NCBI RefSeq assembly: GCF_036227105.1
Contig: NZ_CP109434.1
Location: forward strand, 2,298,001 to 2,362,000
Reading direction: 5' to 3'
Source: Amycolatopsis sp. NBC_01488
GTDB taxonomy: Bacteria > Actinomycetota > Actinomycetes > Mycobacteriales > Pseudonocardiaceae
Length of the DNA stretch: 64,000 nucleotides
This document shows positions 27,943 through 35,964 of this stretch, in pieces (within the stretch, counting starts at the first letter, position 1; every line of letters starts with the position of its first letter). The translations under genes and the position numbers were made by a program. The notes beneath the pieces were generated by a model. It made no database searches and was not told the DNA's origin. It saw nothing but the letters and a program-made list of their open reading frames with translations.

Positions 27943-28506
27943 GTTCGCGTAGACCACGATGTTGTCCTCATAGCTGTGCTCGGCGTGGTCGAACGCGCCA
28001 CCACAGGTGATCAGGCGCAACTCGGGCTTGTCGCTGTTGCCGTAGACGGCGTCGCGCGGGAACGTGTCCTTCGGGACCTGCGTGACGCGGTCGACGACGA
28101 ACTTCAGGTGCTTCCCGTCGCTGCGGTCGATGTCGACTTCGTCGCCGGGTGCGAGGTCCTTGAGCTTGTAGAAGATCCCGGGCTTCTTGTCGCCGTCGAC
28201 GTGGCCGAGCACGATCGCCGGGCCGACGTCGCCGGGCACCGGCGAGAGCTTGTACCAGGCCGCCTGCATCGGCTGGTGCACCGACGGGACGGAGATCGAG
28301 CCGTCGGTCTTGACGGCCACGGCCAGCAGGCTCGACTCCGCGCCGATCTTGGGGATCTTGACCGACGTCGGCCGGAGTCCCTTGAACGGCGCGGTCACCG
28401 GCACCGACGCGGGCACGGGCGCGGCGGCTTTCGGCTGCTCCGGGGTGCTGCAGGCGGCCAGCGTCAGGACGAGGGCGAGTGCCGCCCCCGCCCGCCGGAC
28501 CGTCAC
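27928..28506 (-). CDS. Class F sortase-like protein, lipoprotein signal
   Basis: 192 residues. The N-terminus is a signal with lipobox LAAC (Cys19). The sortase barrel has His102 in VLGHVDG and Cys168 in RLITCGG, followed by SYEDNIVVYA, the class F ending. No Arg occurs after Cys168, although sortases normally have their catalytic Arg there. Class F enzymes attach proteins to the envelope or act as housekeeping transpeptidases. The GTG start overlaps the stop of the upstream Thr-rich protein (GTGA), making that protein a likely partner. Confidence 0.85.
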   Translation of the reverse strand: MTVRRAGAALALVLTLAACSTPEQPKAAAPVPASVPVTAPFKGLRPTSVKIPKIGAESSLLAVAVKTDGSISVPSVHQPMQAAWYKLSPVPGDVGPAIVLGHVDGDKKPGIFYKLKDLAPGDEVDIDRSDGKHLKFVVDRVTQVPKDTFPRDAVYGNSDKPELRLITCGGAFDHAEHSYEDNIVVYANLANA

Positions 28507-29261
28507 CAGGCGGTGCCGCCGAAGCCGGTCTCGACGCCGCCCTTGGGGGCGACCTTGACCTGGGCCTTCGGTGCGGCGTTGCCGGAAGCGGTGGTGGTGG
28601 TCGAAGTGGTCGTGGTCGTGGTCGCCGTGGTGACCGGCGCGGTGCTCGACGCGACCGTGGTGCTGGTGCTCGGGCTCGTCGAGGTCGGCGGCTCCTCCGG
28701 CTGCTGGAATTCGACGGTGCCGTTGCCCTCGACGCCGTTGCAGGTCCAGCTGAACTTCGCCGTCGTCGTGCCGGCCGGCGCGTCGGCGACCCGGACGGTG
28801 TAGTTCCAGGTCCGGCCGTCGGACTCGTCCTGATCCGGGCCGCCGGTGACGCTCAGGTACTGAGCGGCGAGGTTGCCGGGCGCACCCGCCGCGCAGTTGA
28901 TCACCAGGACGCCTTCGCCGCCGAGGCCGACGAAGCCCGCGCCGGTGTTGTCCTGGTAGTCGTCCTTCGGCGGTTCGCTGTCCGCGGAAGTCGAAGTGGT
29001 CTTTACCGGTGTGGTGGTCTTGGTGACCTCATTGGTCGGGTCCGCCGGGGTGTTGCCAGTGGTCGTGACCGGGCTGGACTCGCTCGTGGTTTCCGTCGTG
29101 GTCGGCGCCGTGGTGGTCGTCGTTTCCGAGGTGGACGTCGTGGTCGTCGTCTCCGGGGAGGTGGTGTCCGTCTCCTCCGCCAGCGCGGCCGGCGTGGCGG
29201 CGAAGGTGGCCAGCGCCGCCGCCGAAACGACACCCGCGACCCGGTTCAGCGTTCTACCCAC
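28503..29261 (-). CDS. Secreted protein with Thr-rich linker, sortase partner
   Basis: 252 residues from the GTG at 29261, chosen for the GGAG before it. A Sec signal peptide ends near AALA-EE. A long Thr/Ser/Glu stretch (TTTTTSTSETTTTT type, about residues 28-85) follows, likely O-glycosylated and wall-spanning. A small beta-rich domain comes next (GFVGLGGEGVLVINCAAG...NYTVRVADAPAGTTTAKFSWTCNGVEG) with two Cys that could pair, and then a second Thr-rich tail. There is no LPXTG sorting signal at the end. It is coupled to the class F sortase gene. Confidence 0.75.
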   Translation of the reverse strand: MGRTLNRVAGVVSAAALATFAATPAALAEETDTTSPETTTTTSTSETTTTTAPTTTETTSESSPVTTTGNTPADPTNEVTKTTTPVKTTSTSADSEPPKDDYQDNTGAGFVGLGGEGVLVINCAAGAPGNLAAQYLSVTGGPDQDESDGRTWNYTVRVADAPAGTTTAKFSWTCNGVEGNGTVEFQQPEEPPTSTSPSTSTTVASSTAPVTTATTTTTTSTTTTASGNAAPKAQVKVAPKGGVETGFGGTAW

Positions 29262-29322
29262 AACGACTCCCAACGGCGGTTGACCTGCGATGCCGCGACT
29301 ATCGAGGATTCACCCGGCCGTG

Positions 29323-30363
29323 TTACTCCGGAAGGGCGGCCGCCAGGTCACGCCACAGGTCCTCGGGGTCTTCGAGGCCGACGCTGAACCTGATCAGTCC
29401 CGCCGGGACGCGCTCCTCGCCCGGGAGCCACGCCCGCCGTTCGACCAGGCTTTCGACGCCGCCGAGGCTCGTCGCCGGGACGATCAGCCGGACCGACGCG
29501 CAGACCCGGTCCGCCGTCTCGGCGTCGGCCACCTCGAACGACACCATCATCCCGAAGCCCGGGTACCGCACCCGCGTCACCGCCGGGTGCGAGCCGAGGC
29601 GCGAAGCCAGCAGCGCGGCGGTGCGGGACTGCTCGGCCAGCCGCACCGGCATGGTCCGCAGCCCCCTGAGGGCGAGCCACGCCTCGAGCGCGCCCGGCGT
29701 CGAGCCGACGCGCGTCCGGGCCCCGCGAAGCTCCTCCGCGACCGCCGGGTCCTTCGCCACCGTGATGCCCAGCAGCAGGTCGCTGTGCCCGCCGATCAGC
29801 TTGGTCGCGCTGTGCACGACGATGTCGGCGCCCAGCTCCAGGGGCCGCTGCTGCAACGGCGTCGCGAAGGTGTTGTCGACGACGACCCGGCCGCGCGCGG
29901 CGGCGGCGATCGTCTCGATGTCCATGACGTCGAGCGTCGGGTTGGTCGGCGACTCGAGCCAGACCAGGTCGGCCGTCGCGGCCTCGGCGACCCACGCCTC
30001 GGTGTCGGTCGGCTCCAGTTCGGTGACGGCGAGCTTGCCGAGCTTCTGCGCGTGGGCGAGCACCCCGCGCGTCACGGCGTAGCTGAACGTCGGCACGACC
30101 ACCCGCGACCCGACCGGAAGCAGGTCCAGCACCGCGGACAGCGTCGCGACGCCGGACGCGAACGCCGTCGCGTGGCCGCCTTCCAGCGCCCCGACGGCCT
30201 CTTCGAGGGCGTGCCAGGTCGGCGTCCCGTCGCCGCGCGCGTACACGAAGTCGCCCCCGGCCTGGTACGTGCTGGTGGCGACGAGCGGGGTGTTCAGCGG
30301 CTCGCCGGGGCCGTGCGGCCGGCCGGCGGTGATGGCCTTGGTGCGGGGCGTCCAGTCGTCCAT
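29323..30363 (-). CDS. Cystathionine gamma-synthase/lyase family PLP enzyme
   Basis: 346 residues from the ATG at 30363. Visible are the substrate/PLP contacts YARGDGTPTWHALEEAVGALEGG, WLESPTNPTLDVMDI, VVDNTFATPLQQRPLELGADIVVHSATK with the PLP lysine Lys188, and the C-terminal GLEDPEDLWRDLAAAL. Family reactions are gamma-replacement or gamma-/alpha-elimination in the cysteine-methionine pathways; this subgroup is slightly short (usual ~380-390) and cannot be assigned to synthase or lyase by eye. Confidence 0.88.
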   Translation of the reverse strand: MDDWTPRTKAITAGRPHGPGEPLNTPLVATSTYQAGGDFVYARGDGTPTWHALEEAVGALEGGHATAFASGVATLSAVLDLLPVGSRVVVPTFSYAVTRGVLAHAQKLGKLAVTELEPTDTEAWVAEAATADLVWLESPTNPTLDVMDIETIAAAARGRVVVDNTFATPLQQRPLELGADIVVHSATKLIGGHSDLLLGITVAKDPAVAEELRGARTRVGSTPGALEAWLALRGLRTMPVRLAEQSRTAALLASRLGSHPAVTRVRYPGFGMMVSFEVADAETADRVCASVRLIVPATSLGGVESLVERRAWLPGEERVPAGLIRFSVGLEDPEDLWRDLAAALPE

Positions 30364-30394
30364 GCGCCTCACGGTAACCGCGCACCGGTGGGGT

Positions 30395-30430
30395 GGCCGG
30401 GCCGCCCGCGCGTCCACGGGCGGCCCGGCC
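30395..30430 (-). terminator. 14-bp perfect hairpin after penicillin acylase gene
   Basis: ggccgggccgcccg (30395-30408) pairs exactly with 30417-30430 across an 8-nt loop, 4 bp beyond the stop of the leftward acylase gene. It separates that gene from the cystathionine-type gene. Confidence 0.8.
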
Positions 30431-30433
30431 TGC

Positions 30434-33400
30434 TCAGTGGGCGTACACCTCGAACTCGTAGAGCGAGTACCCGTACTTCGTGCCGCGTTGGACGCCCTGC
30501 ATCTTCACGAACCGGGCCTGCGTCGGCGCGAAGGACACGTTGTCCTGCCCGCCGTCCCCGTCCGTGACGACCGCCGAGTCCGTCCAGTGCACCGCGTCCG
30601 GCGAGGTCTGGATCCGGTAGCTCTTGCCGTACGCGGACTCCCAGCTCAGGCCCACCCGCGAGACCTGCTGCACCGAGCCGAGGTCGACGGTGATCGCCTG
30701 GTCGTCGCTCCAGTCGCTGGCCCAGCGGGTCGAGGCGTCGCCGTCGATCGCGTTCGACGCCGGCGAGTTGTAGAAGCCGGTCTCGGCGCTCGTGGCGCTG
30801 ACCGTCTTCCCCGGCGCGAGGTTCGCGATGTTGTCCCCGCGGTGGGCGGTGTACTCGACGACCTGCTGGAACGTCGGCCGGTTCTGCCAGCTGATCTTGT
30901 CCTGCGTGATGCCGCCGAGCGCGGTGTGCACGATCGTGTCGGCACACCACTGGTCACCGGCCGAGCAGGACGCGTCACCGGGGTAGACCGTGCTCGCGGC
31001 CTGGCCGGCGGCCGTGGTCAGCGAGTCGACGAGCGCCTGGCGGCACGTCGTGACGTTGCCGCCGCCGCAGAACGTCTGGCCGAGCGGGCCGGCCACCGGC
31101 TGGCCGAGCACCTGCCGGATGTCCTTGCTGACGTAGCCCCACCAGCCGAACTGGAACGACGAGCCCTTGTGGGGCTGGCCGGTGTGCTGGCCGTTGCCGT
31201 TCTGGAAGCCGGACGGGCTTTCGTTGATGCCCAGCACGCCGGTCATCGCGTTGTACGCGTCGTCGCCCATGCCCGGCTTGAACTCGGCCTGGACGAGCAG
31301 CGGCCACCAGGCGTCGAAGATGCGGATCGCGTCGGCGTCGGAGTACGCCTTGCTGCCCGGTGACGTCTCCTTGCGCTGCTGGCCGTTCGAAAGCCACGTC
31401 TTGAGCTTCGCTTCGGCGTCCGCGGCCGCACCGGTGGTCGGCGTCTTGTCGAGCACCTGCAGCAGCAGCGGCAGGACGCGTTCGGCCCGCAGGTCGGCGA
31501 GCGCGGCGTCCTCCATCGCCTGGGTCAGGTTGACCCGGGTGACCTTGGTACCGCTGGAGATCAGCTTCTTGACGCGCGAGTCGAGCAGGTCGACGCGGTG
31601 CACGGCCGACTTGTCGGCGCCCGCGGCCGCGTAGCCGTTGGCCTGCGCGTTGTTCCAGCTGACGTAGTAGTCCTGGTTGATCGACTGCGGGTGCTGCGAC
31701 GCCGGCGTGTAGGTCGCGACATTGCCGCTGGGGTTCCAGCCGATCCAGTCGTGGCCCTGGTCGCCCCACACCGGCATGTTCGGGTCCACATTGGACTGCC
31801 GCGACGGGTTGCTGCCGGAGTTGAAGTAGGCGATGTCCTTGGAGTCGGCGTAGAACCAGTTGAACGTGTAGTTGATGTCGGCCGCGGCCTTCTGGAAGTC
31901 GGCGGCGGACTTCACGAAGCCCGGGTCGTTCAGCTCCTGGAAGCCGATCAGCGAGTCGACCTCGTGGAAGTAGGACGAGCGCAGCGCCGCGTACGCCACC
32001 GGCTTGCCACCGACGGTCGCCCGGCTCTGCACCGGCCCGTACTTGGTCCGGTAGCTGCGCAGGGTGTACGAGCCCGCCGCGGTCCCGTCGGCCACGGTCG
32101 GCTTCCAGGCGTTCTTGACCTCGATGGTGTCCATCGGGATGCACTGGCCTTGCCAGGTGTAGTAGTTCGAGTCCTTCGTCGGCGCCTTGCCGGTCGGGTC
32201 GCACAGCGTCAGCGCGTAGGTGTCGATGATGTCCTGCGCCGACGTCGTCGCGCTCCACGAGTAGTCCTGGCCGCGCCCGAGGAGCGTGTACAGGCTCAGG
32301 CCGGCGAAGGCCGCGCCGCGCGAGCTGATGCCCGGGCCCTGCAGCTCCTGCAGCAGGAGCAGTTGCGGGGCGAAGTAGCCGGTCTGCGGGCCGAAGACGG
32401 CGACCGGGTGGCCGCTGGCGGTCTTCGCACCGGACACGACCAGCGCGTTCGACATGCCGTGCTTCTCGCTCAGCATGTTCCCCGGCAGCACGCCGTTGTC
32501 GAACATCCCGCGGGCCGGCTCCTGGTCGGCGGGCGCCGGGACGTCCACAGTGGACGGCGTCGTGGTGGCCGCCGAGCCGGTCTGGTCGAACACCAGCTGC
32601 TGGCCGGTCACCGAGCCCTTGTCCGGCAGGGCCTGCCCGACCGCGTTGGCCGGCGTCTTGCCGTACGGGAAGGTCTGGCCGTCGTGCAGCGTCTTGACGG
32701 CTTCGGGGTCGTCCTCCGCGCGGAGGCTCTGCCACACCTTCTCGCCCTGGACGACGCCGTACTTCTCCTGGATCGCGAGCTTCGCGATGGCGTTCTGCAC
32801 CTCGCCGCCGCCGCCCGCGCCGAACTCGGCGCCGACGAGCGAGGCGAGCGCGACGAGGTCGGTCAGCTTGAACGGGTCGATCGTCCCGGCGTTGGTGATC
32901 GAGTCGATGTGCCCGGTCAGCACGTACTCGCCCGGGAAGTAGCGGCCGCTGTGGGAGTCGTTGATGTACTTGTTGATGCCGTCGACGTAGGCCTGCGCGT
33001 CGGCGAGGCCCTGTGCGCCGCGGGGGCCGCTGGCGGCGACGTGGTCGATCTGCTGCTGCAGCTCGGCCTCGGTGTACGGCGCGTTCGAGAAGAACTGCTG
33101 CTCCAGCTCGCGGTTGGCCTCGGCGCCGCCGGCGAACGGCGTGACCTGGCCGCGGGCGGCGTGGCGCAGCACGTCCATCAGCCACAGCCGGTCCTGCGCG
33201 GCGGCGTACCCGGCGCCGAACTCGGTGCCGCTGCGGGTGGTCCCGGTGATGTGCGGGACGCCGAGCGCCTTGTCCCGCACGATCGTGACGTCCGACCGCG
33301 GCTGGGTCGTGCTCGCGACCTGGTCGGCCGGGACGCCGAACGAGGAGTCGTTGAAGTACTGGCTGATCGTGCTGGTGGTCAGCGACTTGTAGCCGCCGGC

Positions 33401-33652
33401 CAGCGACGCGTACTTGCCGATCTGGTCCGCGGCGTGGTCGGGCCGGGTGCCGAGCACCTTGTGCGCCAGGATCTCGGCGAGGGTCGCGCTGCCCTGTTCG
33501 CCGGGCGGCAGGATGTCGTTGCACTGCCCCCCGCAGTAGTCGTCGGGCGACGCGGCCGCCTGCGCGGTCGGGGCGGTGACGGCGACCTGGGTGAGGCCGG
33601 CCACGAGGGCCCCCAGTGCCGTCAAGGTCAGGGCGCGGATGCCACGTCGCAT
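30434..33652 (-). CDS. Secreted penicillin acylase family protein with C-terminal discoidin domain
   Basis: 1072 residues. A Sec signal peptide (ending near AQAAA) is followed by an alpha chain containing RDKALGVPHITGTTRSGTEFGAGYAAAQDRLWLMDVLRHAARG, the conserved penicillin-amidase start. The Ntn nucleophile is Ser401 in KHGMSNALVV; autocleavage before it would release the beta chain. The last ~140 residues (NLAPGKTVSATSAETGFYNSPASNAIDGDASTRWASDWSDDQAITVDLG) form an F5/8 type C (discoidin/CBM32) domain, probably binding polysaccharide. Family members deacylate beta-lactams, acyl-homoserine lactones or lipopeptides. Substrate unknown. Confidence 0.9.
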   Translation of the reverse strand: MRRGIRALTLTALGALVAGLTQVAVTAPTAQAAASPDDYCGGQCNDILPPGEQGSATLAEILAHKVLGTRPDHAADQIGKYASLAGGYKSLTTSTISQYFNDSSFGVPADQVASTTQPRSDVTIVRDKALGVPHITGTTRSGTEFGAGYAAAQDRLWLMDVLRHAARGQVTPFAGGAEANRELEQQFFSNAPYTEAELQQQIDHVAASGPRGAQGLADAQAYVDGINKYINDSHSGRYFPGEYVLTGHIDSITNAGTIDPFKLTDLVALASLVGAEFGAGGGGEVQNAIAKLAIQEKYGVVQGEKVWQSLRAEDDPEAVKTLHDGQTFPYGKTPANAVGQALPDKGSVTGQQLVFDQTGSAATTTPSTVDVPAPADQEPARGMFDNGVLPGNMLSEKHGMSNALVVSGAKTASGHPVAVFGPQTGYFAPQLLLLQELQGPGISSRGAAFAGLSLYTLLGRGQDYSWSATTSAQDIIDTYALTLCDPTGKAPTKDSNYYTWQGQCIPMDTIEVKNAWKPTVADGTAAGSYTLRSYRTKYGPVQSRATVGGKPVAYAALRSSYFHEVDSLIGFQELNDPGFVKSAADFQKAAADINYTFNWFYADSKDIAYFNSGSNPSRQSNVDPNMPVWGDQGHDWIGWNPSGNVATYTPASQHPQSINQDYYVSWNNAQANGYAAAGADKSAVHRVDLLDSRVKKLISSGTKVTRVNLTQAMEDAALADLRAERVLPLLLQVLDKTPTTGAAADAEAKLKTWLSNGQQRKETSPGSKAYSDADAIRIFDAWWPLLVQAEFKPGMGDDAYNAMTGVLGINESPSGFQNGNGQHTGQPHKGSSFQFGWWGYVSKDIRQVLGQPVAGPLGQTFCGGGNVTTCRQALVDSLTTAAGQAASTVYPGDASCSAGDQWCADTIVHTALGGITQDKISWQNRPTFQQVVEYTAHRGDNIANLAPGKTVSATSAETGFYNSPASNAIDGDASTRWASDWSDDQAITVDLGSVQQVSRVGLSWESAYGKSYRIQTSPDAVHWTDSAVVTDGDGGQDNVSFAPTQARFVKMQGVQRGTKYGYSLYEFEVYAH

Positions 33653-33778
33653 ACCGGGCTCCCCTCAGTCAGAAGAGTGACGAAGCGCACGCTACCGAGC
33701 AGTAGCCGAAGTGTGAAGACTTTTCGCGTTTTTCAGCCCTTGGACGTAGTCCGTTCGGCGCAGCCTCGCGCGCGTGGG

Positions 33779-33784
33779 TACGGT
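33779..33784 (+). promoter_or_regulatory. Possible -10 element giving a leaderless fkbP transcript
   Basis: TACGGT fits the actinobacterial -10 pattern TANNNT and ends 7 bp before the ATG at 33792, which would place the transcription start at the start codon itself. Weak evidence without a clear -35. Confidence 0.3.
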
Positions 33785-33791
33785 GAGTGCC

Positions 33792-34166
33792 ATGACCTTG
33801 GAAAAGCCCCAGATCGACCGCCCCGAGGGCAACCCTCCGGCCGACCTCGAGATCACCGACATCACGGTCGGTGACGGCGCGGAGGCCACGCCCGGCAAGG
33901 CCGTCACCGTGCACTACGTCGGTGTCTCGCACTCCACGGGCGAAGAGTTCGACGCGTCCTGGAACCGCGGCGAGCCGCTGCGCTTCGGCCTCGGCGCCGG
34001 CCAGGTCATCTCCGGCTGGGACCAGGGCGTCGCCGGCATGAAGATCGGCGGCCGCCGCCGGCTGGTCATCCCGCCGCACCTGGCCTACGGCGACCGCGGC
34101 GCGGGCGGCGTCATCAAGCCCGGCGAGACCCTCGTCTTCGTCGTCGACCTGGTCGGCGTGAACTGA
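33792..34166 (+). CDS. FKBP-type peptidyl-prolyl cis-trans isomerase
   Basis: 124 residues from the ATG at 33792. A single FKBP domain: VTVHYVGVSHSTGEEFDASWNRGEPLRFGLGAGQVISGWDQGVAGMKIGGRRRLVIPPHLAYGDRGAGGVIKPGETLVFVVDLVGV, with Tyr, Phe, Asp, Val-Ile and Trp of the active pocket all present. No signal peptide, so it acts in the cytoplasm on protein folding. A GTG 18 bp upstream is in frame but less likely. Followed by a clear hairpin terminator. Confidence 0.95.
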   Translation: MTLEKPQIDRPEGNPPADLEITDITVGDGAEATPGKAVTVHYVGVSHSTGEEFDASWNRGEPLRFGLGAGQVISGWDQGVAGMKIGGRRRLVIPPHLAYGDRGAGGVIKPGETLVFVVDLVGVN

Positions 34167-34170
34167 CTTT

Positions 34171-34207
34171 CCCGGCGGTGGCGGGGATTCCGCCACCGCC
34201 ACCCGGG
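34171..34207 (+). terminator. Hairpin terminator after FKBP gene
   Basis: ggcggtggcgg (34174-34184) pairs exactly with 34190-34200 over a 5-nt loop, flanked by CCC/GGG that extend the stem with a bulge. It starts 5 bp after the FKBP stop. Confidence 0.8.
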
Positions 34208-34215
34208 ATCTTCGC

Positions 34216-34221
34216 TACCCT
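34216..34221 (+). promoter_or_regulatory. Possible -10 element of first tandem protease gene
   Basis: TACCCT in the context ctacCCTCG lies 39 bp before the ATG at 34255. The same actaccctcg context recurs at 35038-35043 before the second protease, and TAACGT (35925-35930) lies 40 bp before the third. This suggests each copy has its own promoter. Confidence 0.35.
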
Positions 34222-34254
34222 CGCCCCCACCATTCACCGGACCAGGGGGCCCGA

Positions 34255-35007
34255 ATGCGCACGCGCGCTCTGCTTTCCGCCAGTCTCTTCGCACTCGCCG
34301 CGGCGGTCGTCACCGCGACGCCGGCCTCGGCCGTGGCCAACGGCGCCGACGTCCCGCAGGGGACGTTCAAGTTCGCCGCGAAGCTGACCATGACGGACAT
34401 CCCGAAGCCCGACGGCACCAAGTACAACTGCGCCTGCTCGGGATCGCTGATCGCCAAGAAGTGGATCATCACCGCCGGCCACTGCTTCCACGACGCGGCC
34501 CGCAACCCGGTGTCCGGCCCGGTGCCGTACCCGACCTCGGTGCTGCTCGGCACGACGACCGTCGACAAGCCGGGGGTCACCCGCAACGTCGTCACGGTGT
34601 ACCAGTCGCCGAGCAACGACATCGCGATCGCGGAGCTCGACAAGCCGGTCTTCGGCATCGAACCGCTGTCGATCAACCGCAAGGCGCCGAAGGTGGACCA
34701 GAAGCTCACGCTCGCCGGCTGGGGCAGCCTCACCTCGGTCGACCCGACCCCGGGCACGAAGCTGCAGCAGGGCGTCGTGAAGGTCGCGACGGTCGACCCG
34801 CTCTACACCGGCGTCAAGGGCTTCGCGCCGACGTCCACGACGAGCGCGTGCACGTACGACTCGGGCGCGCCGTACTTCGTCCCGTCGGGCAAGGGCGGCC
34901 GCATCGTCTCGGTCGAAAGCGACGGTCCGGACTGCCCGCACGACCAGGTCGAAACCACCGCGCGCGTCGACGTCGTCGCGGACTGGATCGCTGCGCACTT
35001 GGGCTGA
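34255..35007 (+). CDS. Secreted trypsin-fold serine protease, tandem copy 1
   Basis: 250 residues: signal peptide ending in PASA, then directly VANG, equivalent to the IVGG mature N-terminus of trypsins, with no propeptide. Catalytic His76 (TAGHCFHD), Asp122 (SNDIAIAEL) and Ser203 are present. However, the usual GDSGGP is YDSGAP: the oxyanion-hole Gly before Asp is Tyr201 and the Gly before Pro is Ala. The S1 position six before the Ser is also Ser, implying chymotrypsin-like or elastase-like rather than trypsin-like specificity. First of three tandem paralogues; activity may be altered. Confidence 0.88.
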   Translation: MRTRALLSASLFALAAAVVTATPASAVANGADVPQGTFKFAAKLTMTDIPKPDGTKYNCACSGSLIAKKWIITAGHCFHDAARNPVSGPVPYPTSVLLGTTTVDKPGVTRNVVTVYQSPSNDIAIAELDKPVFGIEPLSINRKAPKVDQKLTLAGWGSLTSVDPTPGTKLQQGVVKVATVDPLYTGVKGFAPTSTTSACTYDSGAPYFVPSGKGGRIVSVESDGPDCPHDQVETTARVDVVADWIAAHLG

Positions 35008-35053
35008 ACGGCGTATTTTCCCGCGGCGCGGCATCACTACCCTCGAAAGTGAT

Positions 35054-35075
35054 CACCGGTCTTCGACGACCGGTG
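35054..35075 (+). terminator. 8-bp hairpin between protease copies 1 and 2
   Basis: caccggtc (35054-35061) pairs with gaccggtg (35068-35075) over a 6-nt loop, 22 bp before the start of copy 2. It is downstream of that gene's possible -10, so it may instead be an attenuator or leader structure. Confidence 0.4.
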
Positions 35076-35096
35076 CGTGACAAGGGGGATCCACCG

Positions 35097-35849
35097 ATGC
35101 GCGTTCGCGCTGTGTTCGCTGCCGCCCTTTTGACGCTGGCCGCCGGGCTCGCCACCGCGGGCCCGGCGGCGGCCGTGGCCAACGGCTCCGACGTCCCGAC
35201 CGGCCAGTTCCAGTTCGCCGCGAAGCTGACCATGACGAACATCCCGAAGCCCGACGGCACGAAGTACAACAGCGCGTGCTCCGGCGCGCTGATCGCTTCG
35301 AAGTGGATCATCACCGCCGGCCACTGCTTCCACGACGCCAACCGCAACCGCGTCTCCGGCCCGGTGCCGTACCCGACGTCGGTGCTGCTGGGCACGGTCA
35401 ACCAGAGCACGCCGGGCGTGTCGCGCAACGTCGTCACGGTGTACCAGGCGAGCGCCAACGACATCGCGATCGCGACGCTCGACGCGGACGTCACCGGCAT
35501 CACGCCGCTGACGGTCAACCGGGTCACGCCGTCGGTCGGGCAGCTGCTGACGCTCGCCGGCTGGGGCAGCCTCACCGCCACCAACCCAACGCCGTCCACG
35601 AAGCTGCAGCAGGGGACGGTGAAGGTCGGCCAGGTCGCCGCCTCGACGCTCGGCGTCCAGGGTGTCGCCCCGACGTCGACCACGAGCGCCTGCGTGTACG
35701 ACTCGGGGGCGCCCTACTTCGTCGCCGGCGGTTCGGGCGGGCAGCTGGTGTCCGTCGAGTCGACCGGGCCGGACTGCCCGCACAACCAGCTCGAGACCAC
35801 GTCGCGGGTCGACGTCGTCGCGGACTGGATCGCTTCGCACGTCGGCTGA
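35097..35849 (+). CDS. Secreted trypsin-fold serine protease, tandem copy 2
   Basis: 250 residues, colinear with copy 1: signal peptide ending PAAA, mature VANGSDVP, His76, Asp122 and Ser203 in SACVYDSGAPYF. It shares long identical runs with copy 1 (for example FAAKLTMT and ITAGHCFHD), showing recent duplication, while charged surface residues differ. The ATG at 35097 follows GGGGGAT. The same Tyr-for-Gly and Ala-for-Gly changes around the active Ser are kept. Confidence 0.88.
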   Translation: MRVRAVFAAALLTLAAGLATAGPAAAVANGSDVPTGQFQFAAKLTMTNIPKPDGTKYNSACSGALIASKWIITAGHCFHDANRNRVSGPVPYPTSVLLGTVNQSTPGVSRNVVTVYQASANDIAIATLDADVTGITPLTVNRVTPSVGQLLTLAGWGSLTATNPTPSTKLQQGTVKVGQVAASTLGVQGVAPTSTTSACVYDSGAPYFVAGGSGGQLVSVESTGPDCPHNQLETTSRVDVVADWIASHVG

Positions 35850-35856
35850 CCTCCGT

Positions 35857-35893
35857 CCGGGCGTCACCCGGTGGTCCATCGGGTGACGCCCGG
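35857..35893 (+). terminator. 14-bp hairpin terminator after protease copy 2
   Basis: ccgggcgtcacccg (35857-35870) pairs exactly with 35880-35893 over a 9-nt loop, 8 bp beyond the stop. It shows that copies 2 and 3 are separate transcripts. Confidence 0.85.
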
Positions 35894-35964
35894 CCAGGGA
35901 ATTCCGCGGGGACGGCCGCGGCCCTAACGTCGAACGTCGACCACCGACTCGACGAAGGGGAAGA

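Noticed and set aside
28568-29261. LPXTG-type sorting signal in the Thr-rich protein
   Set aside because: The C-terminus ends in VETGFGGTAW without an LPXTG motif, hydrophobic helix or basic tail.
30364-30433. SAM or B12 riboswitch upstream of the cystathionine-type gene
   Set aside because: Only 70 bp are available and they are taken by the terminator of the acylase gene; no riboswitch core was seen.
31598-33874. 758-codon open frame on the plus strand
   Set aside because: Antisense shadow of the penicillin acylase gene, produced by GC-rich codon periodicity; no domain or start signal.
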